Shown here piece by piece: positions 34,091 to 43,524 of a stretch of DNA of 64,000 nt. The DNA comes from Nitrososphaerota archaeon. Lineage in GTDB: Archaea; Thermoproteota; Nitrososphaeria; Nitrososphaerales; Gagatemarchaeaceae. Each line of letters begins with the position of its first letter. The first letter of the stretch is position 1. The stretch spans positions 1-64,000 of the forward strand of contig JAFMAI010000002.1 of NCBI GenBank assembly GCA_029785085.1, given 5' to 3'. The translations under genes and the position numbers were made by a program. The notes beneath the pieces are model-generated. The model searched no databases. It saw only the letters and a program-made list of their open reading frames with translations, and was not told the DNA's origin.

Positions 34091-36544
34091 TTGGGCGCGC
34101 TCGACACCCTACGGTCTTCCATCAGGCGGCCAACCCTTTCACGCCGTTCCGTAATGCTGACGATGGCGCTGGCGATAATCTTCTCCATCGCGGTCTTGAT
34201 GAGATCCTATGCCGCGAAGTATGGTTTCTACCTCAATGAGTTCGACCCCTATTATGACTACTATGCGGCCCAGCACATCGTGAACCTCGCTCACGAAGAG
34301 GGTTTGTACGCGGCCTTCTTCGCTAACCCAGCAGGGTGCGGCCCGACCATCCTCACAAGTTGTCACAACCTGCAGGGCTATTTCTTCTGGCATGACATCC
34401 AGACATGGTTCCCAGTTGGGCGGAACGTAGCCGCGACTTCCCAGGACGGCCTCCAAATCGGCGGGGCGATGATTTACCTGCTGGTCCACGATATCTTCGG
34501 CGTTCAGATAACCCTCTATGACCTCCTGATTGTACTGCCTGTGTTCTTCGGAGCGTTGACTTCAGTCCTATTCTACTTCGTAGTGAGGAAGATAGCCGGC
34601 GACGCGGCTGGTCTGTTCGCTGCGCTCGTCTTCGCGGTCTCTCCCCCCCTCATTGAAAGAGGGAACCTGGGATGGTACAAGTCAGAGCCCTTCACCATAC
34701 TCCTCTTCGTAGCTGCGAGCTACATGTTGCTCACCGTCTTCGACAAAGAGAGGCCCGCGAGAGGACGGGTCCTCCGAGCCCTCGCAGGTGGGATTATGAT
34801 GGGGTATGGCAACACCGCGTGGGGCGGTGGGAACTACTTCACCGCGGCGTTCGGCGTAGTCTTCCTTATCCTTCCATTCTTGAACATCGACCTCAGCGGT
34901 TACTCGCCTGCGATTGTCACATTCACCTCGGCCACCCTCTTCATGAGCGCTGTCTTCCCCTTCCCCGGCGTCCACTTGATCACCGACCCTGTGGGTCTTG
35001 CGCTGATCGGAGGGACCGTGTTCTTCCTTATCGCACAATGGGTTAAGGGCTGGGCGAAGCCGACCGAGTTCAGGCCTACTCTCTTCAAACTCCTTTTCGG
35101 CTTCGGTCTCGGCGGGCTCGCCCTACTGAGCTTCGGCCTGGTCGGAGGGCTGTCACTGAGATACCTCACCGTCTTGGACCCAGGGATAGTCGCATCAGGT
35201 ACAACCGCTTCTGACGAACTCGTGAAGTCTGTCGCAGAGCAGGTGGTGCCTACGGGAGCTGACTATTTCACTTCCTATGCGATTCTCATGTCCTTTGGGA
35301 TAGTGGGGGCTCTGGTGGCCTTCAAACGCAGAGGTATTCCGATGATCTACGCCCTTGTGTTCGGCCTGACGGGCCTATACTTCTCAGCTTCGTTCTCTCG
35401 CCTGCTGGTCTATTCCTCTCTCGCGCTAGGAATCTTGGGAGGGATTGGTTTCGCCGAGCTCGTCTTTGCCCTGGTAAAGCCGAACGCTACCGCTCTGGTC
35501 AAGAAAAAACAGGTGCCGACTTCACGCAACGAGATGAAAGTCGTCTTCTCGATAGCTGTCATAGCCCTGCTCGTACTACCGGCAGGTACCTACTGGATTC
35601 CCAATCCTGTCCAGTGCACCTCCAGCGGGCAGCTCTTCTGCGACAACAGTCCTGCCGACTCTGGGGTGAGCATCACCAACGGGGCGACCATCTACTCTCG
35701 GGGCGGGTTCCCTGACTGGATAGACACACTCCAGTGGATGAGACAAAACACGCCGACTAACTCCGTAATCATCGCCTGGTGGGATTACGGCTACTGGATT
35801 GCGGTCATGGGAAACAGGACCACTTTGATAGATAACGCCACCATCAACAGCTCCAGGATTGCGCAGGTGGGTCGGCTTTTAATGTCCAACTCCACGCAGG
35901 CAGCGGCCATGGCTCAGAGCATGACAGACGGCAGGCCGACCTATGTCGCCATATTCATCACGGGCAGCATAATGCCCGTCTCCTCGTCTACAACTGGCAC
36001 GTCCTACTACTACATATTGCAGGTCCCGAGCGGGGGCGGGTTCACCGCAGGCGGCGGGGACGAGAGCAAGAAGCAGTGGTTTATACGCATCGGCGGGCTG
36101 AACGAGTCAACTTACTTAGAGTGCCCCACAGCCGGCGCTCCACCATGCACCGGCGTCGATGACTTCAACCTGACCCCCTACGGAGCAGATAGCTCACTCT
36201 TCGGCCAGCTCCTCCCATTCCGTTACGCAGGATGGCTCGTCCCCTCGTCGTCGAACACCGGCACCGTCTGTGCCAACTTATTCTACTGCTCCTTCTCTTC
36301 GACCTACCAGCAAGCGAGTAACGGTGCTCCGCCCTACCAGGCGTTCGCCTATCCGGGCACCCTCACCTATCCGTCTAACAGCACCGGTCCGTTCAGGCTC
36401 GCGTACATATCTCCCAGTTTCTCCCTGGCACAGCAGGGCATCTCGGGGACTTCTGCAGGCAACCCATGCCCAGGTGACACGTCTCTCCAGTGCTTCAACA
36501 CAATTCTGGTCTATCAATTGGTCCCAGGCAACTACACCGCCTGA
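34091..36544 (+). CDS. STT3/AglB oligosaccharyltransferase catalytic subunit
   Basis: An 817-residue membrane enzyme that transfers a lipid-linked oligosaccharide to Asn in N-glycosylation sequons outside the membrane. The first extracytoplasmic loop has the catalytic FDPYYDYY motif, about a dozen hydrophobic helices follow, and the soluble C-terminal part has WWDYGYW near residue 563. The long Ser/Thr/Asn-rich tail contains several NST/NxT sequons. It starts at TTG 34091. No other agl genes are near. Confidence 0.93.
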   Translation: MGALDTLRSSIRRPTLSRRSVMLTMALAIIFSIAVLMRSYAAKYGFYLNEFDPYYDYYAAQHIVNLAHEEGLYAAFFANPAGCGPTILTSCHNLQGYFFWHDIQTWFPVGRNVAATSQDGLQIGGAMIYLLVHDIFGVQITLYDLLIVLPVFFGALTSVLFYFVVRKIAGDAAGLFAALVFAVSPPLIERGNLGWYKSEPFTILLFVAASYMLLTVFDKERPARGRVLRALAGGIMMGYGNTAWGGGNYFTAAFGVVFLILPFLNIDLSGYSPAIVTFTSATLFMSAVFPFPGVHLITDPVGLALIGGTVFFLIAQWVKGWAKPTEFRPTLFKLLFGFGLGGLALLSFGLVGGLSLRYLTVLDPGIVASGTTASDELVKSVAEQVVPTGADYFTSYAILMSFGIVGALVAFKRRGIPMIYALVFGLTGLYFSASFSRLLVYSSLALGILGGIGFAELVFALVKPNATALVKKKQVPTSRNEMKVVFSIAVIALLVLPAGTYWIPNPVQCTSSGQLFCDNSPADSGVSITNGATIYSRGGFPDWIDTLQWMRQNTPTNSVIIAWWDYGYWIAVMGNRTTLIDNATINSSRIAQVGRLLMSNSTQAAAMAQSMTDGRPTYVAIFITGSIMPVSSSTTGTSYYYILQVPSGGGFTAGGGDESKKQWFIRIGGLNESTYLECPTAGAPPCTGVDDFNLTPYGADSSLFGQLLPFRYAGWLVPSSSNTGTVCANLFYCSFSSTYQQASNGAPPYQAFAYPGTLTYPSNSTGPFRLAYISPSFSLAQQGISGTSAGNPCPGDTSLQCFNTILVYQLVPGNYTA

Positions 36545-36624
36545 GTCCTCTCAGCCTTATTTCAGTTAGGCTCTGCGGACAGGTCATGGTCAAGTGGCGT
36601 ATGTTCAGGTGCGGGTTCGGAGAT

Positions 36625-36819
36625 TCAGGCGCTCGCGGCATCTGTCGGCTTTTCCGACCGTCCTTCTTCGTAAGCCAGCGGGCTCCGATACCTCGCGTAT
36701 CTGTCGTCAGGCGAGTAGCGAGCGGGATGGACCGTGACGGCCTTTGCCCCACAGATGGGGCAGCTATCAGCCAGCGTGTATCTGCCACACTGGGTGCACT
36801 TCAACATCAGGCCCCTCAA
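36625..36819 (-). CDS. Nop10, H/ACA snoRNP protein
   Basis: 64 residues. The N-terminal zinc ribbon is CTQCGRYTLADSCPICG, followed by the conserved AVTVHPARYSPDDRYARYR segment that binds Cbf5. It is part of the H/ACA complex guiding pseudouridylation. It starts TTG 36819 in a TTGA overlap with the aIF2-alpha gene, or at ATG four codons later. Linkage to aIF2-alpha, S27e and L44e is widely conserved in archaea. Confidence 0.93.
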   Translation of the reverse strand: MRGLMLKCTQCGRYTLADSCPICGAKAVTVHPARYSPDDRYARYRSPLAYEEGRSEKPTDAASA

Positions 36820-37616
36820 GACGACCCGCCATACTTCCTCGATATCTCTCGTTTGAAGCTGAAGGCGTCATGCTTACCCACGCCGTCCTTGATCTTCTCG
36901 AGTACTGCGTCCATCGCCTTTTCGGCCTGTTTGTAATCGTCGGCTGTTATCCTCACCCTGTAGTGCGGAGCCCCTGCATAGGTGATGCGGACATCCGCAG
37001 ACGGAGTGGATGCAGCCGCCAGGAGGGTCTTCTTCACTTGCTCTATCCCCTCAGGGGACCTTGAAGACACCTCCACCAGCGCTCCAACCTCGTACCTGGG
37101 GGGTATGATCTTCTCTGATGCGATTTCGGCTATGGCCTTTGTCTCCCTATCCATGAGCCCAGCCCCCGAGAGCCCTTCGGCGCCTCTCCTAGCAGCTGTC
37201 TCCAGAGAGGCGTACAATGTTCCGAACTCCCCCTCGAGTTTCTGTTTCAGTTCCCTTACATGGACTTCATCAATCCCAATCTTCTTGCTCACGGCGTCGA
37301 TGATAGTCAGCGCCCTCTCCTCACGCTTCCACTCAATCACCTTCTGGCGCCTCTCCTCATTGGTCACCTGTCTAAGTGAAAGGTCGATCTCCCTGCGCAC
37401 CCTGTTCACCCTGATTACCTTCAGGATGAGTTTCTGTGAGACTTTGGCCACCCTGTCGATGTTCCTGACCCAGCCGGTGGAAATCTCAGAGACGTGCAAG
37501 AACCCGTTAGTCCCATCGTATTGGTCCAGGTTGACATAGATGCCGTGTGACGTAATCTCTCTGACTGTGCAGACTACAATCTCGCCCGGGTCGGGGAGTG
37601 ACCTATCTTCGCCCAC
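36816..37616 (-). CDS. Translation initiation factor aIF2 alpha subunit
   Basis: 266 residues. The N-terminal S1 domain (GEIVVCTVREITSHGIYVNLDQYDG, FLHVSEIS) is followed by a helical domain and the alpha-beta domain ending in KIKDGVGKHDAFS. It forms the heterotrimer that delivers initiator tRNA to the small ribosomal subunit. It starts GTG 37616, 34 bp after the S27e gene, in a translation-gene operon. Confidence 0.95.
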   Translation of the reverse strand: MGEDRSLPDPGEIVVCTVREITSHGIYVNLDQYDGTNGFLHVSEISTGWVRNIDRVAKVSQKLILKVIRVNRVRREIDLSLRQVTNEERRQKVIEWKREERALTIIDAVSKKIGIDEVHVRELKQKLEGEFGTLYASLETAARRGAEGLSGAGLMDRETKAIAEIASEKIIPPRYEVGALVEVSSRSPEGIEQVKKTLLAAASTPSADVRITYAGAPHYRVRITADDYKQAEKAMDAVLEKIKDGVGKHDAFSFKREISRKYGGSS

Positions 37617-37650
37617 GTCTTCATCGGCCTTTCAGGTGGTATTTCTCGGT

Positions 37651-37848
37651 TTAGCCAAGCCGCTTGACCACAGTGGCCAGGACCACCGACTTGCCGCCCT
37701 TGCTCTCGGCGAGCTTCCTCCCACACCCTCTGCATCCGATGTCCTTGGCCGAGTTCGTGAAGAGTATCCTCTCCTCGCCGCAATCGGGGCACTTGACGAG
37801 CAGAAATGAACTCCTTGTCTTGGGTATCGGCTCCCGGTCGCGTTTCAT
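37651..37848 (-). CDS. Ribosomal protein S27e
   Basis: 65 residues with the zinc ribbon CPDCGEERILFTNSAKDIGCRGCG, a 30S component of archaea and eukaryotes. It starts ATG 37848 in an ATGA overlap with the L44e gene. Confidence 0.95.
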   Translation of the reverse strand: MKRDREPIPKTRSSFLLVKCPDCGEERILFTNSAKDIGCRGCGRKLAESKGGKSVVLATVVKRLG

Positions 37849-38123
37849 GCAGCTATCTCCGCTTTCCGCAGTCTGATGCCGTCGCGCATGCTTTCACGAT
37901 TGCATTCTTTGCACTTCAAACGTAGGGTCGCCTTCTTGGTAGTCTTTGCTGTTCGAATCAGTTCGGGGAACTTTTGGCCGCCATACCCGCGCTTCCTTCC
38001 CGCCTGTCTTCTGGCTCCCCACGACCCCGCGCGTTCTTTCCCTCTCTTGTAAAGCCCGACAGAGTGGCTGGTATGATGTTTACACCAACGGCAGTAGGTG
38101 CTCATTTCCTTTGGGAATTTCAT
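37845..38123 (-). CDS. Ribosomal protein L44e
   Basis: 92 residues. CRWCKHHTSHSVGLYKRGK and the C-terminal LKCKECNRESM supply the Cys4 zinc site; the basic KRGYGGQKFPE segment is typical. It is a 50S E-site protein. It is the first gene of the L44e-S27e-aIF2a-Nop10 operon; an ACTTAAAT-like box near 38164-38172 could be its promoter. Confidence 0.95.
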   Translation of the reverse strand: MKFPKEMSTYCRWCKHHTSHSVGLYKRGKERAGSWGARRQAGRKRGYGGQKFPELIRTAKTTKKATLRLKCKECNRESMRDGIRLRKAEIAA

Positions 38124-38327
38124 ATTCTCACCGAAGCGGATTGGCCCCGGTCTCGCTCATGCATTTAAGTTTGGCTCGTTCTCCGTTCTCTGGTCATTCG
38201 CCTCAGATTATGCCATGAGGCTGTTGATGGGTCTTCAGTTTCAGGCGGTGTATGTTCGCTTCGAAGTATTCCTGCCAACGCTTATTATCCAATCCCAGTT
38301 GACTAAGACGAAGGAACCCGACACACC

Positions 38328-39083
38328 TTGTTTCTAGCAAGGACATCCAGCTCTGTTGAATGGCGGGCGGTAGCTGCAGCAGTCAAGACACTGGTCGAGG
38401 AAGCGACTTTTGACGCGAATTCAGAGGGGATCACCTTCCGGGCCATGGACCCCTCACACGTCGCACTAGTCGATCTCGCATGGCCGGTCTCTGCATGGGC
38501 TGCCTATGAGTGTGACAAGCCGTTCCGGTTCTCCATACGCGTCGAAGACTTGGTCCGGACCATCGGGCGGGCTGAGAACAAGGACAGCGTAGAGATTTCA
38601 TCAGGAGAGGACGACAGCATCATGATAAAATTCACCAACGGTTACAAGCGTGAGTTCAACATACACCTGATAGAGAGCACCGCAGCCTCCGCCCCGCTCC
38701 CCAAGCTCGAGTTTGACACAAAGATGACACTGACAAAGAGCATATTGGAGAAAGTTCTCGGAGACGTGTCAGTCGTCTCCGACCAGATTACACTCACAGC
38801 GACGAAGGACAAGCTGACGTTTTCAGGCAAGAGCGACATCGGAAAGGCCGAAATCTCGCTCGCGAAGAACGACGCAGATGTCCTCGAACTGCAGTCCAAT
38901 GCCGAAAGCAAGGCTACTTACTCCACTGACTACATCTCGGGGATTCTAAAGGCCCTGGGCGGGGTCGTAGACACGGTCGAACTGGAGTATTCTACCAAGA
39001 AGCCAGTCCGCCTGATGCTGAAGTTGAACGATCAGGGTGCTAAGATGGCGTACTTCCTCGCGCCTAGGGTCTCATCCGACTGA
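38328..39083 (+). CDS. PCNA sliding clamp
   Basis: 251 residues. Both clamp repeats are recognisable, with EGITFRAMDPSHVALVDL near the start and KMAYFLAPRVSSD at the end. It encircles DNA and tethers polymerase, ligase and nucleases. It starts TTG 38328; a TTATTAT box at 38282-38288 would give a short leader of about 15 nt. Confidence 0.96.
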   Translation: MFLARTSSSVEWRAVAAAVKTLVEEATFDANSEGITFRAMDPSHVALVDLAWPVSAWAAYECDKPFRFSIRVEDLVRTIGRAENKDSVEISSGEDDSIMIKFTNGYKREFNIHLIESTAASAPLPKLEFDTKMTLTKSILEKVLGDVSVVSDQITLTATKDKLTFSGKSDIGKAEISLAKNDADVLELQSNAESKATYSTDYISGILKALGGVVDTVELEYSTKKPVRLMLKLNDQGAKMAYFLAPRVSSD

Positions 39084-39240
39084 GGTCGCTGCCGACCCTG
39101 TATACTTGGACTCGCATGATGCTTGTGGCTCCGCATCATGGGGGTTTCGCGAAAACTAGCCCGGTCGCCCGCGCATATTCGACAATATGGCATCCTTCTG
39201 CAAACGGTTTTACCTTTCACAATCGTACCTTCACAGGTCG

Positions 39241-40749
39241 TTGATCAGCCGCCTCGAAGAAGCGACGATACTAGAACTGCAAGCAGCCATGGAGGCTGGG
39301 AAACTCACTTCGAGAGCCTTGGTCCAAGAATATCTCGACCGGATTGCCAAACTAGACAAGGCTGGACCTAGGCTGAACTCGATTGCCGAAGTAAACCCTG
39401 ACGCTCTAGTGATAGCCCGACGCTTGGACGAAGAGAGGGTGAAGACAGGCCCGCGAGGGCCGCTGCATGGTATCCCTGTGCTTCTGAAGGACAATATCGC
39501 CACTACTGACAAGATGGAGACCACCGCAGGTTCACTAGCCCTGATAGGCTCCAGGCCTAGTCGGGAAGCATATGTCGTGAAGAAGCTCCGTGAGGCGGGA
39601 GCAGTGATACTCGGGAAGACCAACCTCAGCGAGTGGGCCAACTTCCGCTCCAGCAACTCTTCCAGCGGATGGAGTGCCCGCGGAGGACAGGTACGCAACC
39701 CATATGCCCTGGATCGGTCCCCCTGTGGTTCAAGCTCAGGCTCGGCAGTGGCCGCGGCTGCCAACCTAGCTGCGGCTGCCGTCGGCACGGAGACCGACGG
39801 CTCGGTGCTCTGCCCTTCCTCGGTCAATGGTATCGTAGGCATCAAGACCACCTTGGGACTCATTTCGCGCGCAGGGGTGGTACCAATAGCCCACAGTCAG
39901 GACACAGTTGGCCCGATGGCGAGGACGGTCGAAGACGCCGCCGTCCTTCTGGGTGCGATGGCGGGCGAAGACAGAATGGACCCGTCAACCCGGTCAGGCA
40001 TCGGAAAGTCGCATCGCGACTATACCAAGTTCCTCGATTGCGATGGGATGAGGGGGGTGCGGCTTGGAGTCCCACGTGAGGTATATTTTGGGTACAGTGA
40101 CAAAGCCGACGCCATAGCGGAAGCTGCGATAGGTGTGATGCGGAGGATGGGTGCCACAATCGTTGACCCAGCCGACATCCCTTCGGCGAAGCATATGGAC
40201 GAAGGCGAGATGACCGTCCTCTTGCACGAGTTCAAGGCCGATCTGAACCGATATCTTTCACGGCTCGCGTCCTCGAAGGTGCGGTCGCTGAAAGATGTCA
40301 TTGCGTTCAACGAGAAGCACAAGGAGAAGGAATTGAAATATTTCGGCCAGGATTTGTTCCTCAAGGCGGAGGCGACCATCGGCCTGAAGGACAGAGTGTA
40401 TCAGACTGCGCTGAAAAAGAACCACAGATTGTCAAGGAAGGAGGGGATTGATTATGTCATGGACAAGCACCACCTGGACGCCCTGGTGGCCCTGACAGGG
40501 GCGCCTGCATGGGTGATAGATCACGTCGACGGTGACCACGGCATAGGGGGTTCGTCCCAGCCCACCGCCCTGGCAGGCTACCCCGCAATCACCGTTCCTG
40601 CTGGGTTCGTGTTCGGTCTCCCTGTGGGTATCACTTTTATGGGTCGGGCTTACAGCGAGCCTATCCTGATCAGGCTCGCTTATGCATTCGAGCAGGCGAG
40701 CCGCCACCGGACCCCTCCAAAGTACCCTCCAACAACGGCTTCTGAGTAG
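39241..40749 (+). CDS. Amidase signature family hydrolase
   Basis: About 502 residues. The Ser-cisSer-Lys triad sits in LKDNIATTDKM (Lys) and in the glycine/serine block CGSSSGSAVAAAANLAAAAVGTETDGS. It could hydrolyse aliphatic or aryl amides. It is not GatA of the tRNA amidotransferase by context, since no gatB or gatC is nearby. The frame opens at ATG 39187, but a GTTTTACCT box at 39207-39215 favours TTG 39241, which also begins the homologous LEEATILELQAAMEAG segment. Confidence 0.85.
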   Translation: MISRLEEATILELQAAMEAGKLTSRALVQEYLDRIAKLDKAGPRLNSIAEVNPDALVIARRLDEERVKTGPRGPLHGIPVLLKDNIATTDKMETTAGSLALIGSRPSREAYVVKKLREAGAVILGKTNLSEWANFRSSNSSSGWSARGGQVRNPYALDRSPCGSSSGSAVAAAANLAAAAVGTETDGSVLCPSSVNGIVGIKTTLGLISRAGVVPIAHSQDTVGPMARTVEDAAVLLGAMAGEDRMDPSTRSGIGKSHRDYTKFLDCDGMRGVRLGVPREVYFGYSDKADAIAEAAIGVMRRMGATIVDPADIPSAKHMDEGEMTVLLHEFKADLNRYLSRLASSKVRSLKDVIAFNEKHKEKELKYFGQDLFLKAEATIGLKDRVYQTALKKNHRLSRKEGIDYVMDKHHLDALVALTGAPAWVIDHVDGDHGIGGSSQPTALAGYPAITVPAGFVFGLPVGITFMGRAYSEPILIRLAYAFEQASRHRTPPKYPPTTASE

Positions 40750-40815
40750 AGATGCCGTACCACCTGCTGTCCCCCCATGGTCTTCGCTGCGGCACCAAAT
40801 CCTCCACGAGGAACC

Positions 40816-40822
40816 CTTAAAT
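40816..40822 (+). promoter_or_regulatory. TATA box of the sulfurtransferase gene
   Basis: CTTAAAT is centred 28 bp before GTG 40847, marking that codon rather than the earlier in-frame ATG (40682, inside the amidase gene) as the start. Confidence 0.55.
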
Positions 40823-40846
40823 CAGGATTATTACATATGTTATAGT

Positions 40847-41698
40847 GTGGGTGAAAGCTACTCGCATCCGGAGGTCATCGTATCCACACAGTGGGTCTTC
40901 GAACACCTGCACGACCCAAAGGTAAGGGTCGCCGAGGTCGACTATGACCCGGCGGCGAACTACAACCAGGGGCACGCCCTCGGCGCCGTCCTATTCGACT
41001 GGAAGAAGGACATGAACGACTCTCTGAAAAGGGATATACTCTCCAAGGAGCAGTTGGAGGAGCTCTTCCAACGTAACGGCATCTCCAACGACACCACCTT
41101 GGTCCTCTACGGTGACTTCAACAACTGGTTCGCTGCATACGCGTTCTGGGACCTCAAATACTACAAGGTCGACAAGGTGAAGCTGATGGACGGAGGGAGG
41201 AAGAAGTGGTTGTTGGAAGACAGGCCGATATCCAAGGACATCCCATCGTACCCGCGCGCCAAGTTCAGTGTCGCCGGGCCAGACACGGCGGTCAGGATAT
41301 ACCGGGACGAAGTAAGGGCGGCGGTGGGGAAGCCTGACAAGGTCCTAGTCGATGTCAGGGGTCCGAAGGAGTTCACAGGCGAGATAACCGCGCCGCCGGA
41401 ATATCCCAACGAGGCAGCCCAGAGAGGGGGCCATATCCCCGGCGCGAAGAACATCCCGTGGGGGATGGCGGTAAACGATGCTGATGGGACCTTCAAGCCA
41501 AGGCAGGAACTTGAAGCGCTGTACACAGCCAAAGGTGTCACCAGAGACAAGGGGGTGATCACCTACTGCAGGATAGGAGAGCGCTCCTCACACAGCTGGT
41601 TCGTTCTGAAGTACCTGCTTGGGTATCCAGACGTGAAGAACTATGACGGCTCTTGGACTGAGTGGGGTAACTCCATACTCTATCCTGTAGAGAAGTGA
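40847..41698 (+). CDS. Thiosulfate sulfurtransferase (rhodanese)
   Basis: About 283 residues with two rhodanese domains. The inactive N-terminal domain is followed by an active one with the catalytic cysteine in TYCRIGERSSHSW, close to the CRxGx[RT] consensus of thiosulfate:cyanide sulfurtransferases. VDVRGPKEF and the GHIPGAKNIPW block are present. It carries sulfane sulfur as a persulfide in the cytoplasm. Its stop is 3 bp from that of the convergent GcvH/TusA-like gene, which suggests, but does not prove, a sulfur-transfer link. Confidence 0.9.
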   Translation: MGESYSHPEVIVSTQWVFEHLHDPKVRVAEVDYDPAANYNQGHALGAVLFDWKKDMNDSLKRDILSKEQLEELFQRNGISNDTTLVLYGDFNNWFAAYAFWDLKYYKVDKVKLMDGGRKKWLLEDRPISKDIPSYPRAKFSVAGPDTAVRIYRDEVRAAVGKPDKVLVDVRGPKEFTGEITAPPEYPNEAAQRGGHIPGAKNIPWGMAVNDADGTFKPRQELEALYTAKGVTRDKGVITYCRIGERSSHSWFVLKYLLGYPDVKNYDGSWTEWGNSILYPVEK

Positions 41699-41701
41699 TA
41701 T

Positions 41702-42352
41702 TCAGCCTTTCTTCACTATGAAGTGACTGAGCGCGCCTTCTGGGCGCACCTCTAGGAGGAAGTTTCCAGTCTGGTCCTGCCACCTGGCCATCTCGATTTC
41801 AGCAGTGGGGTCATCGGAGACCAAATGGATAACCGTTCCCCTGGCTGACTTGGCCAGTTCCTCGTCCAGCCGCGCGAGGACGACAGAACACTCTGCTCCT
41901 ACTTCGTAAAGCTCGACATCAGGGAAGGCGGCGAAGCAACGGACCCCCATGGAACGGTGTCTCTCTTCAAGTGTCGGGGTGGCGACTTCGAGAGAGCGAA
42001 GCCTACACCGTCCCCCCACGTTCTCCACCAGAGCCAGCCACCCGTCGCCGAAGGGGTCCCTGTTGACGATGCGCGGATTCTTCCCGAGCGTCTCATTTGG
42101 CTTCTTCACGACACATTCAAACGGCGCCCGGACCACGTCGAAGTGTCTGGGGCCTTCCACAGCGGCCAGCGAATGTCCCTCAGCAATCCTGGATTCCTCA
42201 GGTTTCACCGAGACAGCAGTGAACCCCCCCGAAAGCCAGGAGACTAGAGGCGTGACACCAACTCTCCATAGGCTCCCCTCGAGGCGCCCCCACGTCCCGA
42301 ACTCGGGATCATACAGCATGTCATCCCTGTATTCGCAACCGCCAACTTTCAT
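41702..42352 (-). CDS. GcvH-like / TusA-like fusion protein without lipoyl lysine
   Basis: About 216 residues. Residues 1-125 follow the GcvH fold (CEYRDDMLYDPEFGTWGRLEG, WRVGVTPLVSWLSGG, DGWLALVENV). At the lipoyl site the sequence is AAVEGPRHFDVVRAP, aligning with VESIKAVSEVYAP of the true GcvH here, so the lysine is replaced by Arg. The C-terminal 80 residues resemble TusA/SirA sulfur carriers (GTVIHLVSDDPTAEIEMARW, ending HFIVKKG), but the CPxP motif is absent. ATG 42352 matches the GcvH start; the frame is open to 42409. Likely an adaptor or regulator of sulfur or lipoyl chemistry. Confidence 0.6.
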   Translation of the reverse strand: MKVGGCEYRDDMLYDPEFGTWGRLEGSLWRVGVTPLVSWLSGGFTAVSVKPEESRIAEGHSLAAVEGPRHFDVVRAPFECVVKKPNETLGKNPRIVNRDPFGDGWLALVENVGGRCRLRSLEVATPTLEERHRSMGVRCFAAFPDVELYEVGAECSVVLARLDEELAKSARGTVIHLVSDDPTAEIEMARWQDQTGNFLLEVRPEGALSHFIVKKG

Positions 42353-42485
42353 GCTCAAAAGGGTGGACCGGGGGGTCTTAGAGCATTTGCGGCCAGTGCA
42401 GGCGAACACCGGCTTCAGTGGTCTATCTCCGGCACGGAATGGCTCGTTGAATTCCTGAAATAGCGGCTCGCGATAGTAGACAGCC

Positions 42486-42953
42486 TTGTTTCACGATGGC
42501 CCCCGCCTAGTTGTAATCCGTAGTGCTTCTGTGCTCTTCGGATTCTTCCTCGGACTGGTGGGCGCCTCCCTGGACCTGTATTCAGCATATCAATTCATGG
42601 TCGGGCCTTCTCAGAATCCCATGCCCGCGCCCGCTGCGGGGATGCTGACTATCCAATTCGTCGGGCCTGGGTTCCTCTTTGGGGTCGGTGGCGCTGCATT
42701 GGGGATTTTTGTACTTGCATCCGCTGCGGCGAGCATATCGGCCTTCGGGGCCGCCCACATGAGAGCGTTCGGGGGATTGATGATTGTCTATGGACTCCTC
42801 ATGGTATTGACAGGGTCATCCATGGGAGGGATGGCGTCAGCCAAGGGGCCGGAGTCCTTTCTTGGCTTCGGAATGTTGCTGGTGGGAGGACTCATGGCGA
42901 TCAACGGTTTCATGATGCTGAGGGAAGCCGCGCTCTCGCCCAACTCGATGTAG
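42486..42953 (+). CDS. Four-helix membrane protein
   Basis: 155 residues with hydrophobic segments near 12-32, 52-75, 85-110 and 125-145, rich in Gly, Ala and Met. No recognised family. A start at one of the later codons is possible; the first is used here. It lies between divergent neighbours without an operon partner. Confidence 0.55.
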   Translation: MFHDGPRLVVIRSASVLFGFFLGLVGASLDLYSAYQFMVGPSQNPMPAPAAGMLTIQFVGPGFLFGVGGAALGIFVLASAAASISAFGAAHMRAFGGLMIVYGLLMVLTGSSMGGMASAKGPESFLGFGMLLVGGLMAINGFMMLREAALSPNSM

Positions 42954-42976
42954 TAGACTGTGCCCAGGGGCGCTTA

Positions 42977-42985
42977 TCTTAAAGC
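42977..42985 (+). promoter_or_regulatory. TATA box of the cupin gene
   Basis: TCTTAAAGC is centred 29 bp before ATG 43010, again implying a leaderless transcript. Confidence 0.45.
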
Positions 42986-43009
42986 GGACCGTGCGGGTGA
43001 CCACGCACA

Positions 43010-43378
43010 ATGACGGTGAAGCCAGATGGGTCAGTGAGGCGTCAGCCTGTCGAGAACGCCGTCGATACAGAGATCGAGTGGCTGGTCGACAGACACGATG
43101 GCGCGCCAAACTTCGAGATGAGGAGATTCAGGATCAGACCGGGAGGGAGCATCCCGAAGCACCTCCATCCGGCGATAGAGCACGAACAGTATGTGCTGCA
43201 GGGGCGGTACAAAGTGGGGATCGGTGACCAGATCCACGAAGTGAAGAAGGGAGACTCCATCTACATCCCCAAAGGCACTCTGCACTGGTACCAGAACACG
43301 GGGGACCAGGACGCGGAGTTCCTCTGTATAGTCCCCAAGACAGAGAAGTACGACTCAGTCTATCCGAAAGTAGAATGA
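43010..43378 (+). CDS. Cupin domain protein
   Basis: 122 residues forming one cupin barrel. Motif 1 reads HLHPAIEHEQYVLQG (metal ligands His, His, Glu pattern) and motif 2 reads GDSIYIPKGTLHWYQN with the last His. Single-domain cupins include dioxygenases, isomerases and sensors; the substrate is unknown. Confidence 0.85.
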   Translation: MTVKPDGSVRRQPVENAVDTEIEWLVDRHDGAPNFEMRRFRIRPGGSIPKHLHPAIEHEQYVLQGRYKVGIGDQIHEVKKGDSIYIPKGTLHWYQNTGDQDAEFLCIVPKTEKYDSVYPKVE

Positions 43379-43524
43379 CGGCAGTCCTAGCACAGACAGC
43401 CGAATCAGACGTAGCACATCCTGCACCAGAGGAGCAGGATTAGACGTGGGTGCTGCTCTCCGGATTAATCTAGGACAACGGGCTCAGAGTTCTTATCTCC
43501 CATGTCTGAGGTTGCAACGCCGAG

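Noticed and set aside
40682-40846. N-terminal extension of the sulfurtransferase
   Set aside because: Lies partly inside the amidase gene and upstream of a good TATA box for GTG 40847.
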